Positions 54,646 to 64,000 of a DNA stretch of 64,000 nt are shown piece by piece (positions within the stretch are counted from its first letter, which is position 1; each line of letters starts with the position of its first letter). The position numbers were made by a program, and so were the translations under genes. The stretch is from Pseudomonas sp. S31 (GTDB taxonomy: Bacteria; Pseudomonadota; Gammaproteobacteria; Pseudomonadales; Pseudomonadaceae), in the NCBI RefSeq assembly GCF_016648105.1, contig NZ_JACVVE010000013.1, positions 62,001 to 126,000 on the forward strand, read 5' to 3'. The notes under the pieces are model-generated. The model searched no databases. It saw only the letters and a program-made list of their open reading frames with translations, and was not told the origin of the DNA.

Positions 54646-55521
54646 TTACCACTTCATTTCGCCCTTGGCGACCTTCGCTCCTAGCTCCAGCGAGCTTTCA
54701 TCGGCCAGGCCCGGGTAACGCTGCTTCATCGCCTTGATCAACGCGCCAGCATCTTTCGCCTTGGCGGTTTCGGCATCGAAATCACGAATGTAGTTGGCAG
54801 TAAAGCGCACCGCCTCCAGCGAGCGGCTGCTATCGCCAAGGTAATGGCCCGGGATGACCGTGCGCGGCGCCAGCGCTTCGATGTGCGCCAGGGTGCCAAG
54901 CCAGTCGTCATGCGACTTGGCCGTTTGCGTGTCGGCCATCCATACATGGATGTGCTCGGACACCACCACGCCGCCAACCACCGCCTTGATCGACGGAATC
55001 CAGACAAAACTGCGCTCAGGCTGTGGGCCGTCCAGGCCGACCACTTCCAAGGCCTGCCCTTCCAGTGTCAGGCGGTTGCCTTCGAGCACCTGCGGCAGTA
55101 CCAACCGCGCCGGCTTGTCCACCCCCATCTGTGGCCCCCAGTGCGCTAGCTTGGCGTCCATGGTCTGGCGGATGTGCGCAACGGTGGCAGCCGAAGCCAG
55201 CACCTTGGCATCGGGGAAGGCCTGGGTCAGGGTATCCAGGCCGAAGTAGTAATCCGGGTCACCATGGCTGATGTAGATGCTTGTCAGTTGCTTGCCACTC
55301 GCCAGCAGGCGTTGCACCAATTGCTCGGCCTGGGCCTTGCCGAATTGGGCATCGACCAGCACGGCATCATGCTCGCCGCTGACGATCACCGAACTCACCG
55401 GAAAAATCGCCTCGTGCCCGGGGTTGTAGACTTCCAGTTGCAAGGGCTCGGCAGCCAGCACCGGGCCGGCCAGGGTGGCGCAGGCCAGCAGCAGGCCACG
55501 CAGAGGGGTGAACAGGGACAT
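54646..55521 (-). CDS. Secreted metallo-beta-lactamase-fold protein with altered metal motif
   Basis: 291 residues with a signal peptide (cleavage near VLA-AEP). The fold is recognisable by NPGHEAIFPVSSVIVSGEHD, AVLVDAQFGKAQAEQL, and later TVIPGHYLGD. The usual HxHxDH motif reads H86-G-D-P-D90-Y (YISHGDPDYYFG), so two of its three histidines are replaced. Either it uses a different metal set or it has lost hydrolase activity. First gene of a two-gene operon, divergent from LysR. Confidence 0.85.
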   Translation of the reverse strand: MSLFTPLRGLLLACATLAGPVLAAEPLQLEVYNPGHEAIFPVSSVIVSGEHDAVLVDAQFGKAQAEQLVQRLLASGKQLTSIYISHGDPDYYFGLDTLTQAFPDAKVLASAATVAHIRQTMDAKLAHWGPQMGVDKPARLVLPQVLEGNRLTLEGQALEVVGLDGPQPERSFVWIPSIKAVVGGVVVSEHIHVWMADTQTAKSHDDWLGTLAHIEALAPRTVIPGHYLGDSSRSLEAVRFTANYIRDFDAETAKAKDAGALIKAMKQRYPGLADESSLELGAKVAKGEMKW

Positions 55522-55623
55522 TGGCTATGCCTTTCGCTGAAGGATGGCCAACAGCTTAGTTGCCCGATCCGTGACAAAAAATGCCATGCTTGAACATAGT
55601 TTGTTTCTGAAAGCGAGCAAATC

Positions 55624-56529
55624 ATGGACCGTCTTAACGCCATGCGCGTCTTCGTCACCGTTGTCGACCTGGGCAGCCAGTCCGCGGCGGCGGACCATCT
55701 GCTGCTGTCGCGGCCGGTCGTATCGCGCTACCTGGCCGAGCTGGAAGACTGGGTGGGCGCGCGGTTGATGCAGCGCACAACACGCAAGCTCAGCCTTACC
55801 GCTGCCGGCCAGGAAACGCTGCCCCGCTGTCGGCAACTGCTGGAGCTGGCCGACGACCTGCAGGCCGCCGTACAGCAGCCGGACGACGCCCCCAAAGGCG
55901 CATTGCGCATCAGCGTCAGTACCTCTTTCGGCCAGGCCCAATTGGTGGATGCGATCGCTGCTTATGTACGGCGCTACCCTGCGGTAGACATTGAACTGCA
56001 GATGCTCGACCGCACCGTCAACTTGGTGGACGAACGCATCGACCTGGCAATTCGCACCAGCAACGACCTTGACCCCAACCTGATCGCCCGGCGCCTGAGC
56101 GTGTGCCGTTCGGTGGTCTGTGCGGCACCAGCCTATCTACGCGAGCACGGCACGCCGCAACAGGTCGAAGAACTGAGCCGGCACAACTGCCTGACCCATG
56201 CCTACTTCGGCCATAGCCTGTGGCATTTCGAAGTAGCCGGTCAGCAGGTTGCCGTGCCGGTGGCGGGTAACATCAGTGCCAACGAGGCGCTGACCCTGCA
56301 AAAGGCCGCGCTGGCTGGCGCCGGCATCGCCATGTTGCCGACCTACCAGGCCGCCGAAGCCCTGCGCAAAGGTGAGCTGGTGCGCCTGCTGGCGCAAGCA
56401 AAGCCGCGCGAGCTGAACCTGAATGCGGTGTACACATCGCGCAAGCACATGCCGGCTACCTTGCGCAGCATGCTGGATTTTCTGGTGCAGCGGTTCAAGG
56501 ACGAGCCGGAGTGGGACAGAGATCTATAA
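55624..56529 (+). CDS. LysR-family transcriptional regulator
   Basis: 301 residues. The N-terminal HTH is in MDRLNAMRVFVTVVDLGSQS and LLLSRPVVSRYLAELEDWVG; the effector-binding domain starts KGALRISVSTSFGQAQLVDA. It belongs to the CrgA/DhcR-like branch. The divergent position, 102 nt from the MBL-fold gene, suggests that it controls that operon. Confidence 0.93.
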   Translation: MDRLNAMRVFVTVVDLGSQSAAADHLLLSRPVVSRYLAELEDWVGARLMQRTTRKLSLTAAGQETLPRCRQLLELADDLQAAVQQPDDAPKGALRISVSTSFGQAQLVDAIAAYVRRYPAVDIELQMLDRTVNLVDERIDLAIRTSNDLDPNLIARRLSVCRSVVCAAPAYLREHGTPQQVEELSRHNCLTHAYFGHSLWHFEVAGQQVAVPVAGNISANEALTLQKAALAGAGIAMLPTYQAAEALRKGELVRLLAQAKPRELNLNAVYTSRKHMPATLRSMLDFLVQRFKDEPEWDRDL

Positions 56530-56570
56530 TGGAGGTGTAGATCCCTTCGCGGTACAAGGAGGTGAGCACC

Positions 56571-56744
56571 ATGGGCATCAAATCAAGAAGAGTCGCGCTT
56601 GTCATGGCCCTGACTGCAGTCGCAGGCCTTTACGGCTCTGCCTGCTGGCGTGCCGAGCTGCTACGCAGCCAGCCCAGCGCCGCTGCCAGCTGCGAGCAGG
56701 CACATTGCGTGCCTCACACCGCCACCTTGAGCGCCGTCCGTTGA
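56571..56744 (+). CDS. Small membrane or secreted protein, unknown function
   Basis: 57 residues from MGIKSRRVALVMALTAVAGL. A complete anti-SD match, AAGGAGGTGA (56556-56565), lies 5 nt before the ATG, which is strong support for translation. The basic start and hydrophobic segment (about 8-23) suggest a signal peptide or anchor; the tail has two cysteines (SCEQAHC). No family recognised. Confidence 0.68.
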   Translation: MGIKSRRVALVMALTAVAGLYGSACWRAELLRSQPSAAASCEQAHCVPHTATLSAVR

Positions 56745-56763
56745 GTTGACGGCGCCCAGCCGG

Positions 56764-57633
56764 TCACTCCTCGACGCTCATGTATTCCTTGGCCCAGCGG
56801 ATGTAATCCTCGGGCTGGGTGTAGGTGTGCGAGAGTTCGGTAGCGCTGAGGTTTTCCGATTTGTTCTGCCGGCCGCGCTGCAGACGCAGGCAATCGTAGG
56901 TCGCCTTGATCGCGGCAAAGTACGCGGCGTGGCCATCGACCACGATACGCACGCCCAGGCGCGCCAGGCGCTCGTCGTCACGCAGGTTCGGGTTGCCGTA
57001 GGTGACGAGCATCAGCGGTACGGTCAGGTGTTCGGCGATCTGCTCGAGCTGCTCGAAATCCTTCACCCCCACCATGCAGATACCGTCGGCGCCGGCCTTC
57101 TGATAGCTCTGGGTGCGGACGATGCATTCCTCGGTGGTGAGCACACCGGCGTTGGTCCGGGCGATGATCGACAAGGTCGAGTCCACTCGCGCCTCCAGGG
57201 CCGCGCGGATCTTCCCGACGCCTTCGTCGACCGAGATCAGGTCGGTGGACTTGCGGCCGAACTGGGCCGGCAACAAGGTGTCTTCGATGGTCAGCGCGGC
57301 CACGCCGGCACGCTCCAGCTCGATCACCGTGCGCATGACGTTCAGCGCATTGCCATAGCCATGGTCGGCATCGGCCAATACCGGCAACTGCGCCACGCGG
57401 CCGATGCGGGTGGCCTGCTCGACGAACTCACTGAGGGTGATCAGGGCGAAGTCCGGGGCGGCCAGTACCTGCAACGAGGCGACCGAGCCGCCGAGAATGC
57501 CGACTTCAAAACCCAGGTCGGCGGCGATCCGCGCAGACATGGGGTCGAACACCGATGCGGTGTGATAGCAAGCACCTGAAGCGAGCAGCTCGCGGAAGGC
57601 AATACGCAGATCTTGATGGGAAGCCTTGGGCAT
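56764..57633 (-). CDS. Oxaloacetate decarboxylase (isocitrate lyase/PEP mutase superfamily)
   Basis: 289 residues from [13 protein letters not shown] with GGAG upstream. TIM-barrel marks: [47 protein letters not shown] and IIARTNAG. The length and sequence style match the characterised Pseudomonas enzyme (PA4872 type), which decarboxylates oxaloacetate and lacks the catalytic Cys of isocitrate lyases. It helps set the oxaloacetate/pyruvate balance. Its 5' region can form a structured RNA. Confidence 0.9.
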   Translation of the reverse strand: MPKASHQDLRIAFRELLASGACYHTASVFDPMSARIAADLGFEVGILGGSVASLQVLAAPDFALITLSEFVEQATRIGRVAQLPVLADADHGYGNALNVMRTVIELERAGVAALTIEDTLLPAQFGRKSTDLISVDEGVGKIRAALEARVDSTLSIIARTNAGVLTTEECIVRTQSYQKAGADGICMVGVKDFEQLEQIAEHLTVPLMLVTYGNPNLRDDERLARLGVRIVVDGHAAYFAAIKATYDCLRLQRGRQNKSENLSATELSHTYTQPEDYIRWAKEYMSVEE

Positions 57634-58024
57634 GATCACTCCGCTGAAAGATAAAATTGAACGGTTGCTACCGACCTCTGGATCGGGTCTACCTGACCTG
57701 TTCCAACCGTCGCCATCTGGGCGGTCATGCTCGACATGCAGGCAGAGGAATATAAGGCGTGGAAGACAGTGCGCGGAAAACCTGCGGCATTTTGCTGCAC
57801 CATGCTGGTGCGAGCCCCGGTTTTCAGCCGCTGTGAGCATGTCACGATATCACGCAGCCATGTCTGACTGGATGAAAGCGCCAATGCCGATCTTGCATAG
57901 GGGATGCAGATAGTACATAGGAAGCTACCTAACTCCGGTTACAATTCCGGGAATCCGTGTCGCAGCCTTCGCGGGTAAACCCGCTCCTGCAAGAGCGCGT
58001 TTACCCGCGAAAGCAGCACCACCC
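57634..58024. other. Intergenic region with REP pair
   Basis: 391 nt between the divergent oxaloacetate decarboxylase and MFS genes. Besides the possible structured leader, it has an inverted REP-like pair at 57968-58011 (TTCGCGGGTAAAC and GTTTACCCGCGAA) just before the MFS gene. No supported gene was seen. Confidence 0.7.
57661..57710 (-). promoter_or_regulatory. Structured 5' leader candidate of oxaloacetate decarboxylase
   Basis: On the minus strand ACGGTTG (57710-57704) pairs with CAACCGT (57667-57661), enclosing a smaller GACC/GGTC stem. The element ends 27 nt before the start codon. It may be a cis-regulatory RNA or only a chance fold. Confidence 0.4.
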
Positions 58025-59497
58025 ATGCTCGAACAAGGTAAAACCGTGACCGCCGCCCTGCCCCCTGCCGCCTTGCGCAACGTGCTCAGCGCGTTGATGC
58101 TGGCCATCTTCCTCGGTGCCCTGGACCAGACCATCGTCGCCGTGTCCATGCCTGCCATCTCCGCGCAATTCAACGATGTCGGCCTGCTGGCCTGGGTCAT
58201 CTCCGGCTACATGGTGGCGATGACCGTGGCGGTGCCGATCTACGGCAAGCTGGGTGACCTGTATGGGCGCCGGCGCATGATCCTCACCGGCATCAGTCTC
58301 TTCACCCTGGCCTCGATCGCCTGCGCCCTGGCCCAGGACATGCAGCAACTGGTGCTGGCGCGGGTGCTGCAAGGCATCGGCGCCGGCGGCATGGTTTCGG
58401 TCAGCCAGGCGATCATCGGCGACTTCGTGCCCCCACGCGAGCGGGGCCGCTACCAGGGCTACTTCAGCAGCATGTATGCCATTGCCAGTGTCGCCGGCCC
58501 GGTACTCGGCGGTTGGCTCACCGAGTACCTGTCCTGGCGCTGGGTGTTCTGGATCAACGTGCCGCTGGGCCTGGTCGCGCTGTGGGCGATCCGTCGGGCC
58601 CTGGCCAACCTGCCGATGACTACCCGCCAGGCCCGTGTCGACTACCTCGGGGCGATACTGATGGTGCTCGGCCTGGGCAGCCTGCTGCTGGGCATCACCC
58701 TGGTCGGCCAGGGCCAGGCCTGGACAGCGCCTGCCGTGCTGGCGATGTTCGCCTGTGCCGTGCTCGGCCTGGCGCTGTTCATAGGCCACGAATGGCGTTG
58801 TCCGGAGCCGCTGCTGCCGATGCAGTTGTTCGCCAACCGTACTGCTGTGTTGTGCTGGGCGGTGATCTTCTTCGCCGGCTTCCAGTCGATTTCCCTGACC
58901 ATGATCATGCCCCTGCGCTTCCAGGGCATCACAGGGGCAGGCGCCGACAGCGCGGCGCTGCATCTGCTGCCCCTGGCCATGGGGTTGCCGATGGGGGCGT
59001 TCTATGGCGGCCGCATGACCAGCCGCACCGGCCGCTACAAACCGCAGATCGTCGCCGGTGCGTTGCTGATGCCGCTGGCCATCGGCGCAATCGCCCTGAC
59101 GCCACCGCAAGCGGGTTGGCTCAGCGGCCTGTACATGCTGCTGACCGGCATCGCCTGCGGGCTGCATTTCCCGACCTCGCTGGTGGCCACGCAGAACGCC
59201 GTGGAACGCAAAGACATCGGCGTCGCCACCAGCACCACCAACCTGTTCCGGTCCCTGGGCGGCGCCATGGGCGTGGCCTGCATGTCCAGCCTGTTGCTGG
59301 CGTTGCTGTTGCACAATGGTTTCGCCGCCGTAGGCAATCCGCTGCTTGGCAGCCTGCAGGCCGGGGAAGCGGATCCGGCGACCCAGGCCCGCCTGCTGGA
59401 AACGTTCCGTGATGTGCTGCTGGCCAGTGCCGGGGTGGCACTGCTGGGGCTGGTAGCGGCGCTGGCGTTGCCAGACCGGCAACTGCGCGGGCGCTGA
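58025..59497 (+). CDS. DHA2-family (14-TM) MFS drug exporter
   Basis: 490 residues. MFS signatures: GALDQTIVAVSMPAISAQF (motif D1), GDLYGRRRMILTGISLF (motif A), RVLQGIGAGGMVSVSQAIIG, and SVAGPVLGGWLTEYLSWRW (motif C, typical for antiporters). About 14 membrane segments. A GTG at 58046 with AAGG upstream is an alternative start. It probably exports toxic compounds by proton antiport. Confidence 0.92.
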   Translation: MLEQGKTVTAALPPAALRNVLSALMLAIFLGALDQTIVAVSMPAISAQFNDVGLLAWVISGYMVAMTVAVPIYGKLGDLYGRRRMILTGISLFTLASIACALAQDMQQLVLARVLQGIGAGGMVSVSQAIIGDFVPPRERGRYQGYFSSMYAIASVAGPVLGGWLTEYLSWRWVFWINVPLGLVALWAIRRALANLPMTTRQARVDYLGAILMVLGLGSLLLGITLVGQGQAWTAPAVLAMFACAVLGLALFIGHEWRCPEPLLPMQLFANRTAVLCWAVIFFAGFQSISLTMIMPLRFQGITGAGADSAALHLLPLAMGLPMGAFYGGRMTSRTGRYKPQIVAGALLMPLAIGAIALTPPQAGWLSGLYMLLTGIACGLHFPTSLVATQNAVERKDIGVATSTTNLFRSLGGAMGVACMSSLLLALLLHNGFAAVGNPLLGSLQAGEADPATQARLLETFRDVLLASAGVALLGLVAALALPDRQLRGR

Positions 59498-59586
59498 GCG
59501 TGCGAGGGCCCCGGCGCCCCTCACTCTCGCGTTAATCCCGCCTTAATCTTCCAGGGAAACACTTCCTCACAATCCTTCACAAAGTG

Positions 59587-60219
59587 TCATTTGCGCAGCG
59601 CCGGGCTCCAGCGCAGCATATCCAGCCCTGTATCGACCCATTTTTCCGCGTCCCCCAGCAGGTCGAAACTGTCGGGCAGCAACAACCAGCGGCCGATCAG
59701 GCCATCCACGTAGGCAAACAGGGCGACCGCAGCACGCTGCACATCCAGGTCGGCGGGCAATTGCTCGCGACGCGCGGCATTGGCCAGCGCCAGGGTGATG
59801 CCCTCATGACAATCCAGCACCGCGCCCTGGCGCTGCTGGCGAATTTCACACATGTCATCGGTGAACTCGCACTTGTGATGCAGGATTTCATTGATACGCC
59901 GGGTACGGGCGTCGAGCACCAGGTCATGAACCACCTGCAGCAACAGCTTGCGCATGCAGCCGAGCGGGTCGAGTTCATCTTCGCTTTCGCTGGCCCGGGC
60001 AAGGTGGTCGTGGGTTTCGTGCAGGCTGTCGAGCAGCGCCTGGACCAACTCTGCCTTGTTGCTGAAGTGCCAGTAGATCGCGCCACGGGTCACCCCAGCC
60101 AGCTCGGCGATGTCCGCCAACGTGGTACGCGCGATGCCGCGCTTGTAGAAAGCCTTTTCCGCGGCCTCGATAATCTGCGCGCGGGTTTCCAGCGCTTCTT
60201 CTTTTGTTCGACGGACCAT
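59587..60219 (-). CDS. ttgR: TetR-family efflux repressor TtgR
   Basis: 210 residues: N-terminal HTH ([20 protein letters not shown], then [12 protein letters not shown]) and a C-terminal ligand-binding domain. The sequence is that of TtgR of P. putida. It represses ttgABC and its own gene and is released by antibiotics and flavonoids. Divergent from ttgA over a shared operator. Confidence 0.96.
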   Translation of the reverse strand: MVRRTKEEALETRAQIIEAAEKAFYKRGIARTTLADIAELAGVTRGAIYWHFSNKAELVQALLDSLHETHDHLARASESEDELDPLGCMRKLLLQVVHDLVLDARTRRINEILHHKCEFTDDMCEIRQQRQGAVLDCHEGITLALANAARREQLPADLDVQRAAVALFAYVDGLIGRWLLLPDSFDLLGDAEKWVDTGLDMLRWSPALRK

Positions 60220-60320
60220 GGCAGTACCACCTCATCTGGGCCCGCAGGCCTTTTGCCTACGGGGAAACCGCCGGGGGCACCTCTGCGGGGCACCTGCCGG
60301 ATGGGCTAATCAAGAGCCGC

Positions 60321-60340
60321 GATGGTAGCGATCTACCATC
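60321..60340. promoter_or_regulatory. Perfect palindrome next to the TtgR operator
   Basis: GATGGTAGCGATCTACCATC: 8-bp perfect arms around CGAT. It abuts the TtgR operator on the ttgR side. It might be a binding site for a second regulator or a hairpin in the ttgR leader. Confidence 0.6.
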
Positions 60341-60379
60341 CAGCGGTATTTACAAACAACCGTGAATGTAAGTATATTC
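60341..60379. promoter_or_regulatory. TtgR operator and overlapping ttgA/ttgR promoters
   Basis: GTATTTACAAACAACC followed by TGAATGTAAGTATATTC closely matches the TtgR operator described for P. putida. The half-sites GTATTTACA and TGTAAGTAT form an imperfect dyad. It lies in the 256-nt gap between the divergent genes. Confidence 0.9.
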
Positions 60380-60475
60380 GTTAGTAAGCTACTTATCCAC
60401 TCGATAAGATTTTTTCTGACAAGTCTCTTCCATTACTCTTGAGCGTCTACCTGCTCTAGCGACCCGAGGATCCTC

Positions 60476-61630
60476 ATGCAATTCAAGCCAGCCGTTACCG
60501 CTCTGGTTTCCGCCGTCGCCCTGGCCACCCTGCTCAGTGGCTGCAAGAAAGAAGAAGCCGCGCCCGCAGCGCAGGCTCCTCTGGTCGGCGTGGTCACCTT
60601 GCAGCCGCAACCCTTCACCCTCACCTCGGAACTGCCTGGGCGCACCACCGCCTTCCGCGTCGCAGAGGTCCGTCCGCAGGTGAACGGCATCATCCTCAAG
60701 CGCCTGTTCAAGGAAGGTAGCGAGGTCAAGGAAGGCCAGCAGCTGTATCAGATCGACCCATCGGTGTACGAAGCCACCCTGGCCAATGCCCAGGCCAACC
60801 TGCAATCGACCCGCTCGCTGGCCGAACGCTACAAGCAGCTGATCGACGAGCAGGCTGTGTCCAAGCAGGAATACGACGACGCCAATGCCAAACGATTGCA
60901 GGCCGAAGCAACGCTCAAGAGCGCGCAGATCGACCTGCGCTACACCAAGGTCCTGGCCCCGATCAGCGGCCGTATCGGTCGCTCTTCGGTGACCGAGGGC
61001 GCGCTGGTCAGCAATGGCCAGACCAACGCCATGGCGACCATCCAGCAACTCGACCCGATCTACGTCGATGTCACGCAATCGACCGCCGAGCTGCTGAAAC
61101 TGCGCCGCGACCTGGAAAGCGGCCAGCTGCAGAAGGCCGGTGACAATGCCGCCTCGGTACAGCTGGTGCTGGAAGACGGCAGCCTGTTCAAGCAGGAAGG
61201 TCGCCTGGAGTTCTCCGAAGTGTCGGTTGACGAAACCACCGGCTCGGTGACCCTGCGTGCGGTCTTCCCCAACCCCGACCACACCCTGCTGCCTGGCATG
61301 TTCGTGCACGCGCGGCTCAAGGCCGGGGTCAACTCCAAGGCCATTCTCGCCCCGCAGCAAGGCGTGACCCGCGACCTCAAGGGTGCCCCAACGGCATTGG
61401 TGGTCAACCAGGAGAACAAGGTCGAACTGCGCCAACTCAAGGTCAGCCGTACCGTGGGCAGCGAATGGCTGGTCGAGCAAGGCCTGAACCCGGGCGATCG
61501 CCTGATCACCGAAGGCCTGCAGTACGTGCGTCCAGGCGTCGAGGTCAAGGTCAACGAAGCCACCAACGTCAAGAAGCCAGATAGCCCTGATCAGGCCAAC
61601 GCGGCCAAAGCAGACGCCAAAGCGGAGTAA
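60476..61630 (+). CDS. ttgA: RND efflux periplasmic adaptor TtgA
   Basis: 384 residues. Lipoprotein signal with lipobox LLSGC (Cys23). Membrane-fusion marks: VAEVRPQVNGIILKRLFKEG, YQIDPSVYEATLANAQANL (hairpin), and VLAPISGRIGRSSVTEGALV. It joins TtgB to the outer-membrane channel TtgC. It ends 3 nt before ttgB. Confidence 0.96.
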   Translation: MQFKPAVTALVSAVALATLLSGCKKEEAAPAAQAPLVGVVTLQPQPFTLTSELPGRTTAFRVAEVRPQVNGIILKRLFKEGSEVKEGQQLYQIDPSVYEATLANAQANLQSTRSLAERYKQLIDEQAVSKQEYDDANAKRLQAEATLKSAQIDLRYTKVLAPISGRIGRSSVTEGALVSNGQTNAMATIQQLDPIYVDVTQSTAELLKLRRDLESGQLQKAGDNAASVQLVLEDGSLFKQEGRLEFSEVSVDETTGSVTLRAVFPNPDHTLLPGMFVHARLKAGVNSKAILAPQQGVTRDLKGAPTALVVNQENKVELRQLKVSRTVGSEWLVEQGLNPGDRLITEGLQYVRPGVEVKVNEATNVKKPDSPDQANAAKADAKAE

Positions 61631-61633
61631 ACC

Positions 61634-64000
61634 ATGTCGAAGTTCTTTATCGATCGCCCGATCTTCGCCTGGGTGATCGCCTTGGTGATCATGCTGGTCG
61701 GCGCCCTGTCGATCCTGAAGTTGCCGATCAACCAGTACCCGAGCATCGCGCCTCCGGCCATCGCCATCGCCGTGACCTACCCGGGTGCCTCCGCGCAGAC
61801 CGTACAGGACACCGTGGTGCAGGTCATCGAGCAGCAGCTCAACGGTATCGACAACCTGCGTTATGTATCGTCGGAAAGTAACTCCGACGGCAGCATGACC
61901 ATCACCGCCACCTTCGAGCAGGGCACCAACCCCGACACCGCCCAGGTCCAGGTGCAGAACAAGCTGAACCTGGCCACCCCGCTGCTGCCGCAGGAAGTGC
62001 AGCAGCAAGGTATCCGCGTCACCAAGGCAGTGAAGAACTTCCTGATGGTGATCGGCCTGGTGTCCGAAGACGGCAGCATGACCAAGGACGACCTGGCCAA
62101 CTACATCGTCTCCAACATGCAGGACCCGATCTCGCGGACTGCCGGCGTCGGTGACTTCCAGGTATTCGGTGCGCAGTACGCGATGCGTATCTGGCTCGAT
62201 CCGGCCAAGCTGAACAAGTTCCAGCTGACCCCGGTCGACGTCAAGACCGCCGTCGCCGCGCAGAACGTCCAGGTGTCCTCCGGCCAGCTCGGCGGCCTGC
62301 CTGCCGTGCCGGGCACCCAGCTCAACGCCACCATCATCGGCAAGACCCGCCTGCAGACCGCCGAGCAGTTCGAGAACATTCTGCTCAAGGTCAACACCGA
62401 CGGCTCCCAGGTGCGCCTGGGCGATGTCGCCGAAGTGGGCCTGGGTGGCGAGAACTACGCCATCAGTGCGCAGTTCAACGGCAAGCCGGCTTCGGGCCTG
62501 GCGGTCAAGCTGGCGACCGGTGCCAACGCCCTGGACACTGCCAAGGCATTGCGCCAGACCATCGCCGACCTCGAACCGTTCTTCCCGCCGGGTGTGAAGG
62601 CCGTGTTCCCGTATGACACCACCCCGGTGGTCACCGAGTCGATCAGCGGCGTGATCCACACCCTGATCGAAGCCGTGGTCCTGGTGTTCCTGGTGATGTA
62701 CCTGTTCCTGCAGAACTTCCGCGCCACCGTCATCACCACCATGACCGTACCGGTGGTGTTGCTGGGTACCTTCGGTATCCTTGCCGCCGCCGGCTTCAGC
62801 ATCAACACCCTGACCATGTTCGCCATGGTCCTGGCCATCGGCTTGCTGGTGGACGATGCCATCGTCGTGGTGGAGAACGTCGAGCGGGTGATGTCCGAGG
62901 AGGGGCTGCCGCCCAAGGAGGCGACCAAGCGCTCCATGGGGCAGATCCAGGGCGCCCTGGTCGGTATCGCCCTGGTGCTGTCGGCGGTGCTGCTGCCGAT
63001 GGCCTTCTTCGGCGGTTCCACCGGCGTGATCTACCGGCAGTTCTCCATCACCATCGTCTCGGCCATGGGCCTGTCGGTGCTGGTGGCGCTGGTGTTCACC
63101 CCAGCGCTGTGCGCGACCATGCTCAAGCCGCTGAAAAAAGGCGAGCACCATGTCGCCAAGGGCGGCTTCTTCGGTTGGTTCAACCGCAACTTCGACCGCA
63201 GCGTGGTGGGTTACGAGCGCAGCGTGGGCACCATCCTGCGCAACAAGCTGCCGTTCCTCCTGGCCTATGCGCTGATCGTGGTCGGCATGATCTGGCTGTT
63301 CGCGCGCATTCCCACGGCGTTCCTGCCCGAGGAAGACCAGGGCGTACTGTTCGCCCAGGTGCAGACCCCGGCAGGCTCCAGTGCCGAGCGCACCCAGGTG
63401 GTGATCGACGACATGCGCAAGTATCTGCTCAAGGACGAAGCCGATACCGTTTCTTCGGTGTTCACCGTCAACGGCTTCAACTTCGCCGGTCGCGGGCAGA
63501 GTTCCGGCATGGCGTTCATCATGCTCAAGCCTTGGGACGAGCGTTCTGCCGAGAACAGCGTGTTCAACCTGGCCACCCGCGCCCAGCAGCACTTCTTCGG
63601 CTTCCGCGACGCGATGGTGTTCGCCTTCGCCCCGCCAGCGGTACTCGAACTGGGTAACGCCACCGGTTTCGACGTGTTCCTCCAGGACCGCGCCGGCGTC
63701 GGCCATGCCAAGCTGATGGAAGCCCGCAACGAGTTCCTGGCCAAGGCCGCGCAGAGCAAGATCCTCAGCGCCGTGCGCCCGAACGGCCTGAACGACGAGC
63801 CGCAGTACCAGCTGACCATCGATGACGAACGTGCCAGCGCCCTGGGCGTGACCATCGCCGACATCAACAACACCCTGTCGATCGCCCTGGGTGCCAGCTA
63901 CGTCAACGACTTCATCGATCGCGGTCGGGTCAAGAAGGTGTACATCCAGGGTCAACCGAACTCGCGGATGAGCCCGGAAGACCTGCAGAAGTGGTACGTG
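61634..64000 (+). CDS. ttgB: RND efflux pump TtgB, N-terminal 789 residues (runs off the window)
   Basis: The frame is open from [20 protein letters not shown] to the window end; the family has about 1050 residues. Asp407-Asp408 in [18 protein letters not shown] are the proton-relay residues, at the same numbers as in AcrB. Porter-domain features such as [20 protein letters not shown] are present. With TtgA and TtgC it expels antibiotics and solvents by proton motive force. ttgC should follow outside the window. Confidence 0.97.
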   Translation, partial: MSKFFIDRPIFAWVIALVIMLVGALSILKLPINQYPSIAPPAIAIAVTYPGASAQTVQDTVVQVIEQQLNGIDNLRYVSSESNSDGSMTITATFEQGTNPDTAQVQVQNKLNLATPLLPQEVQQQGIRVTKAVKNFLMVIGLVSEDGSMTKDDLANYIVSNMQDPISRTAGVGDFQVFGAQYAMRIWLDPAKLNKFQLTPVDVKTAVAAQNVQVSSGQLGGLPAVPGTQLNATIIGKTRLQTAEQFENILLKVNTDGSQVRLGDVAEVGLGGENYAISAQFNGKPASGLAVKLATGANALDTAKALRQTIADLEPFFPPGVKAVFPYDTTPVVTESISGVIHTLIEAVVLVFLVMYLFLQNFRATVITTMTVPVVLLGTFGILAAAGFSINTLTMFAMVLAIGLLVDDAIVVVENVERVMSEEGLPPKEATKRSMGQIQGALVGIALVLSAVLLPMAFFGGSTGVIYRQFSITIVSAMGLSVLVALVFTPALCATMLKPLKKGEHHVAKGGFFGWFNRNFDRSVVGYERSVGTILRNKLPFLLAYALIVVGMIWLFARIPTAFLPEEDQGVLFAQVQTPAGSSAERTQVVIDDMRKYLLKDEADTVSSVFTVNGFNFAGRGQSSGMAFIMLKPWDERSAENSVFNLATRAQQHFFGFRDAMVFAFAPPAVLELGNATGFDVFLQDRAGVGHAKLMEARNEFLAKAAQSKILSAVRPNGLNDEPQYQLTIDDERASALGVTIADINNTLSIALGASYVNDFIDRGRVKKVYIQGQPNSRMSPEDLQKWYV

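Noticed and set aside
51585..57633. Region considered as a prophage or integrative element
   Set aside because: Only ordinary metabolic and regulatory genes; no phage, transposase or conjugation genes.
60389..63955. Open frame of 1188 codons on the minus strand
   Set aside because: It is fully antisense to ttgA and ttgB, which have clear family motifs; its composition is typical of GC-rich antisense frames.

Overview
The window is a chromosomal segment of a GC-rich gammaproteobacterium of the Pseudomonas putida group. The support is the algU-mucA-mucB-mucD cluster without mucC, a P. putida-type phaG, the ttgR/ttgAB efflux locus with its typical operator, and many P. putida-type REP palindromes. 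The gene order agrees with my memory of P. putida KT2440 (roughly PP_1386 to PP_1444, inverted); I could not check this. No prophage, insertion sequence, rRNA or CRISPR was seen.

Region by region. 1-4.8 kb: the end of gcd (periplasmic glucose oxidation), a second-type Lon protease and a chagasin-like lipoprotein. 4.8-7.0 kb: two genes of lower GC that look like the A and B subunits of a XaxAB/YaxAB binary alpha-helical pore-forming toxin. 7.2-15 kb: translation and housekeeping genes (cmoAB; lepA-lepB-rnc-era-recO-pdxJ). 15.1-19 kb: the envelope-stress module mucD, mucB, mucA and algU. 19.4-23.7 kb: nadB, sdhE-ygfX, ygfZ and an HDOD gene. 23.7-31.4 kb: a tricarboxylate uptake locus in which the two-component system TctDE diverges from porin-tctCBA and an AbrB-like membrane protein. 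31.4-38.2 kb: ung, an acyl-CoA hydratase/hydrolase, small cell-envelope and Cys-rich genes, rsuA, phaG (link from fatty-acid synthesis to PHA), tRNA-Gly(CCC) and a SulP transporter.

38.4-41 kb is a compact accessory island between core genes: a HigBA-type toxin-antitoxin pair, a SIR2-like DUF4917-type protein, and a HicA-like Cys-rich protein paired with an unusual HTH partner. Both pairs have a perfect palindrome at the promoter. 41-49.6 kb: a methyltransferase, the beta-glucosidase bglX, and DctB/DctD next to a sigma-54-driven dicarboxylate or alpha-ketoglutarate permease. 49.7-57.6 kb is a mixed accessory stretch: a Fic protein, a small secreted protein made of 13-residue repeats, a flavin reductase, a monooxygenase-fold protein, AraC and LysR regulators, an NAD(P)-binding protein, an aberrant metallo-beta-lactamase-fold protein and oxaloacetate decarboxylase. 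58-64 kb: a DHA2-type drug exporter, then ttgR, ttgA and the first three quarters of ttgB.

The most interesting candidates are the XaxAB-like toxin, the six-copy EDGFDRT repeat protein, the HicA-like/HTH pair with the neighbouring SIR2-like gene, and a perfect 24-bp inverted repeat upstream of the AraC gene.
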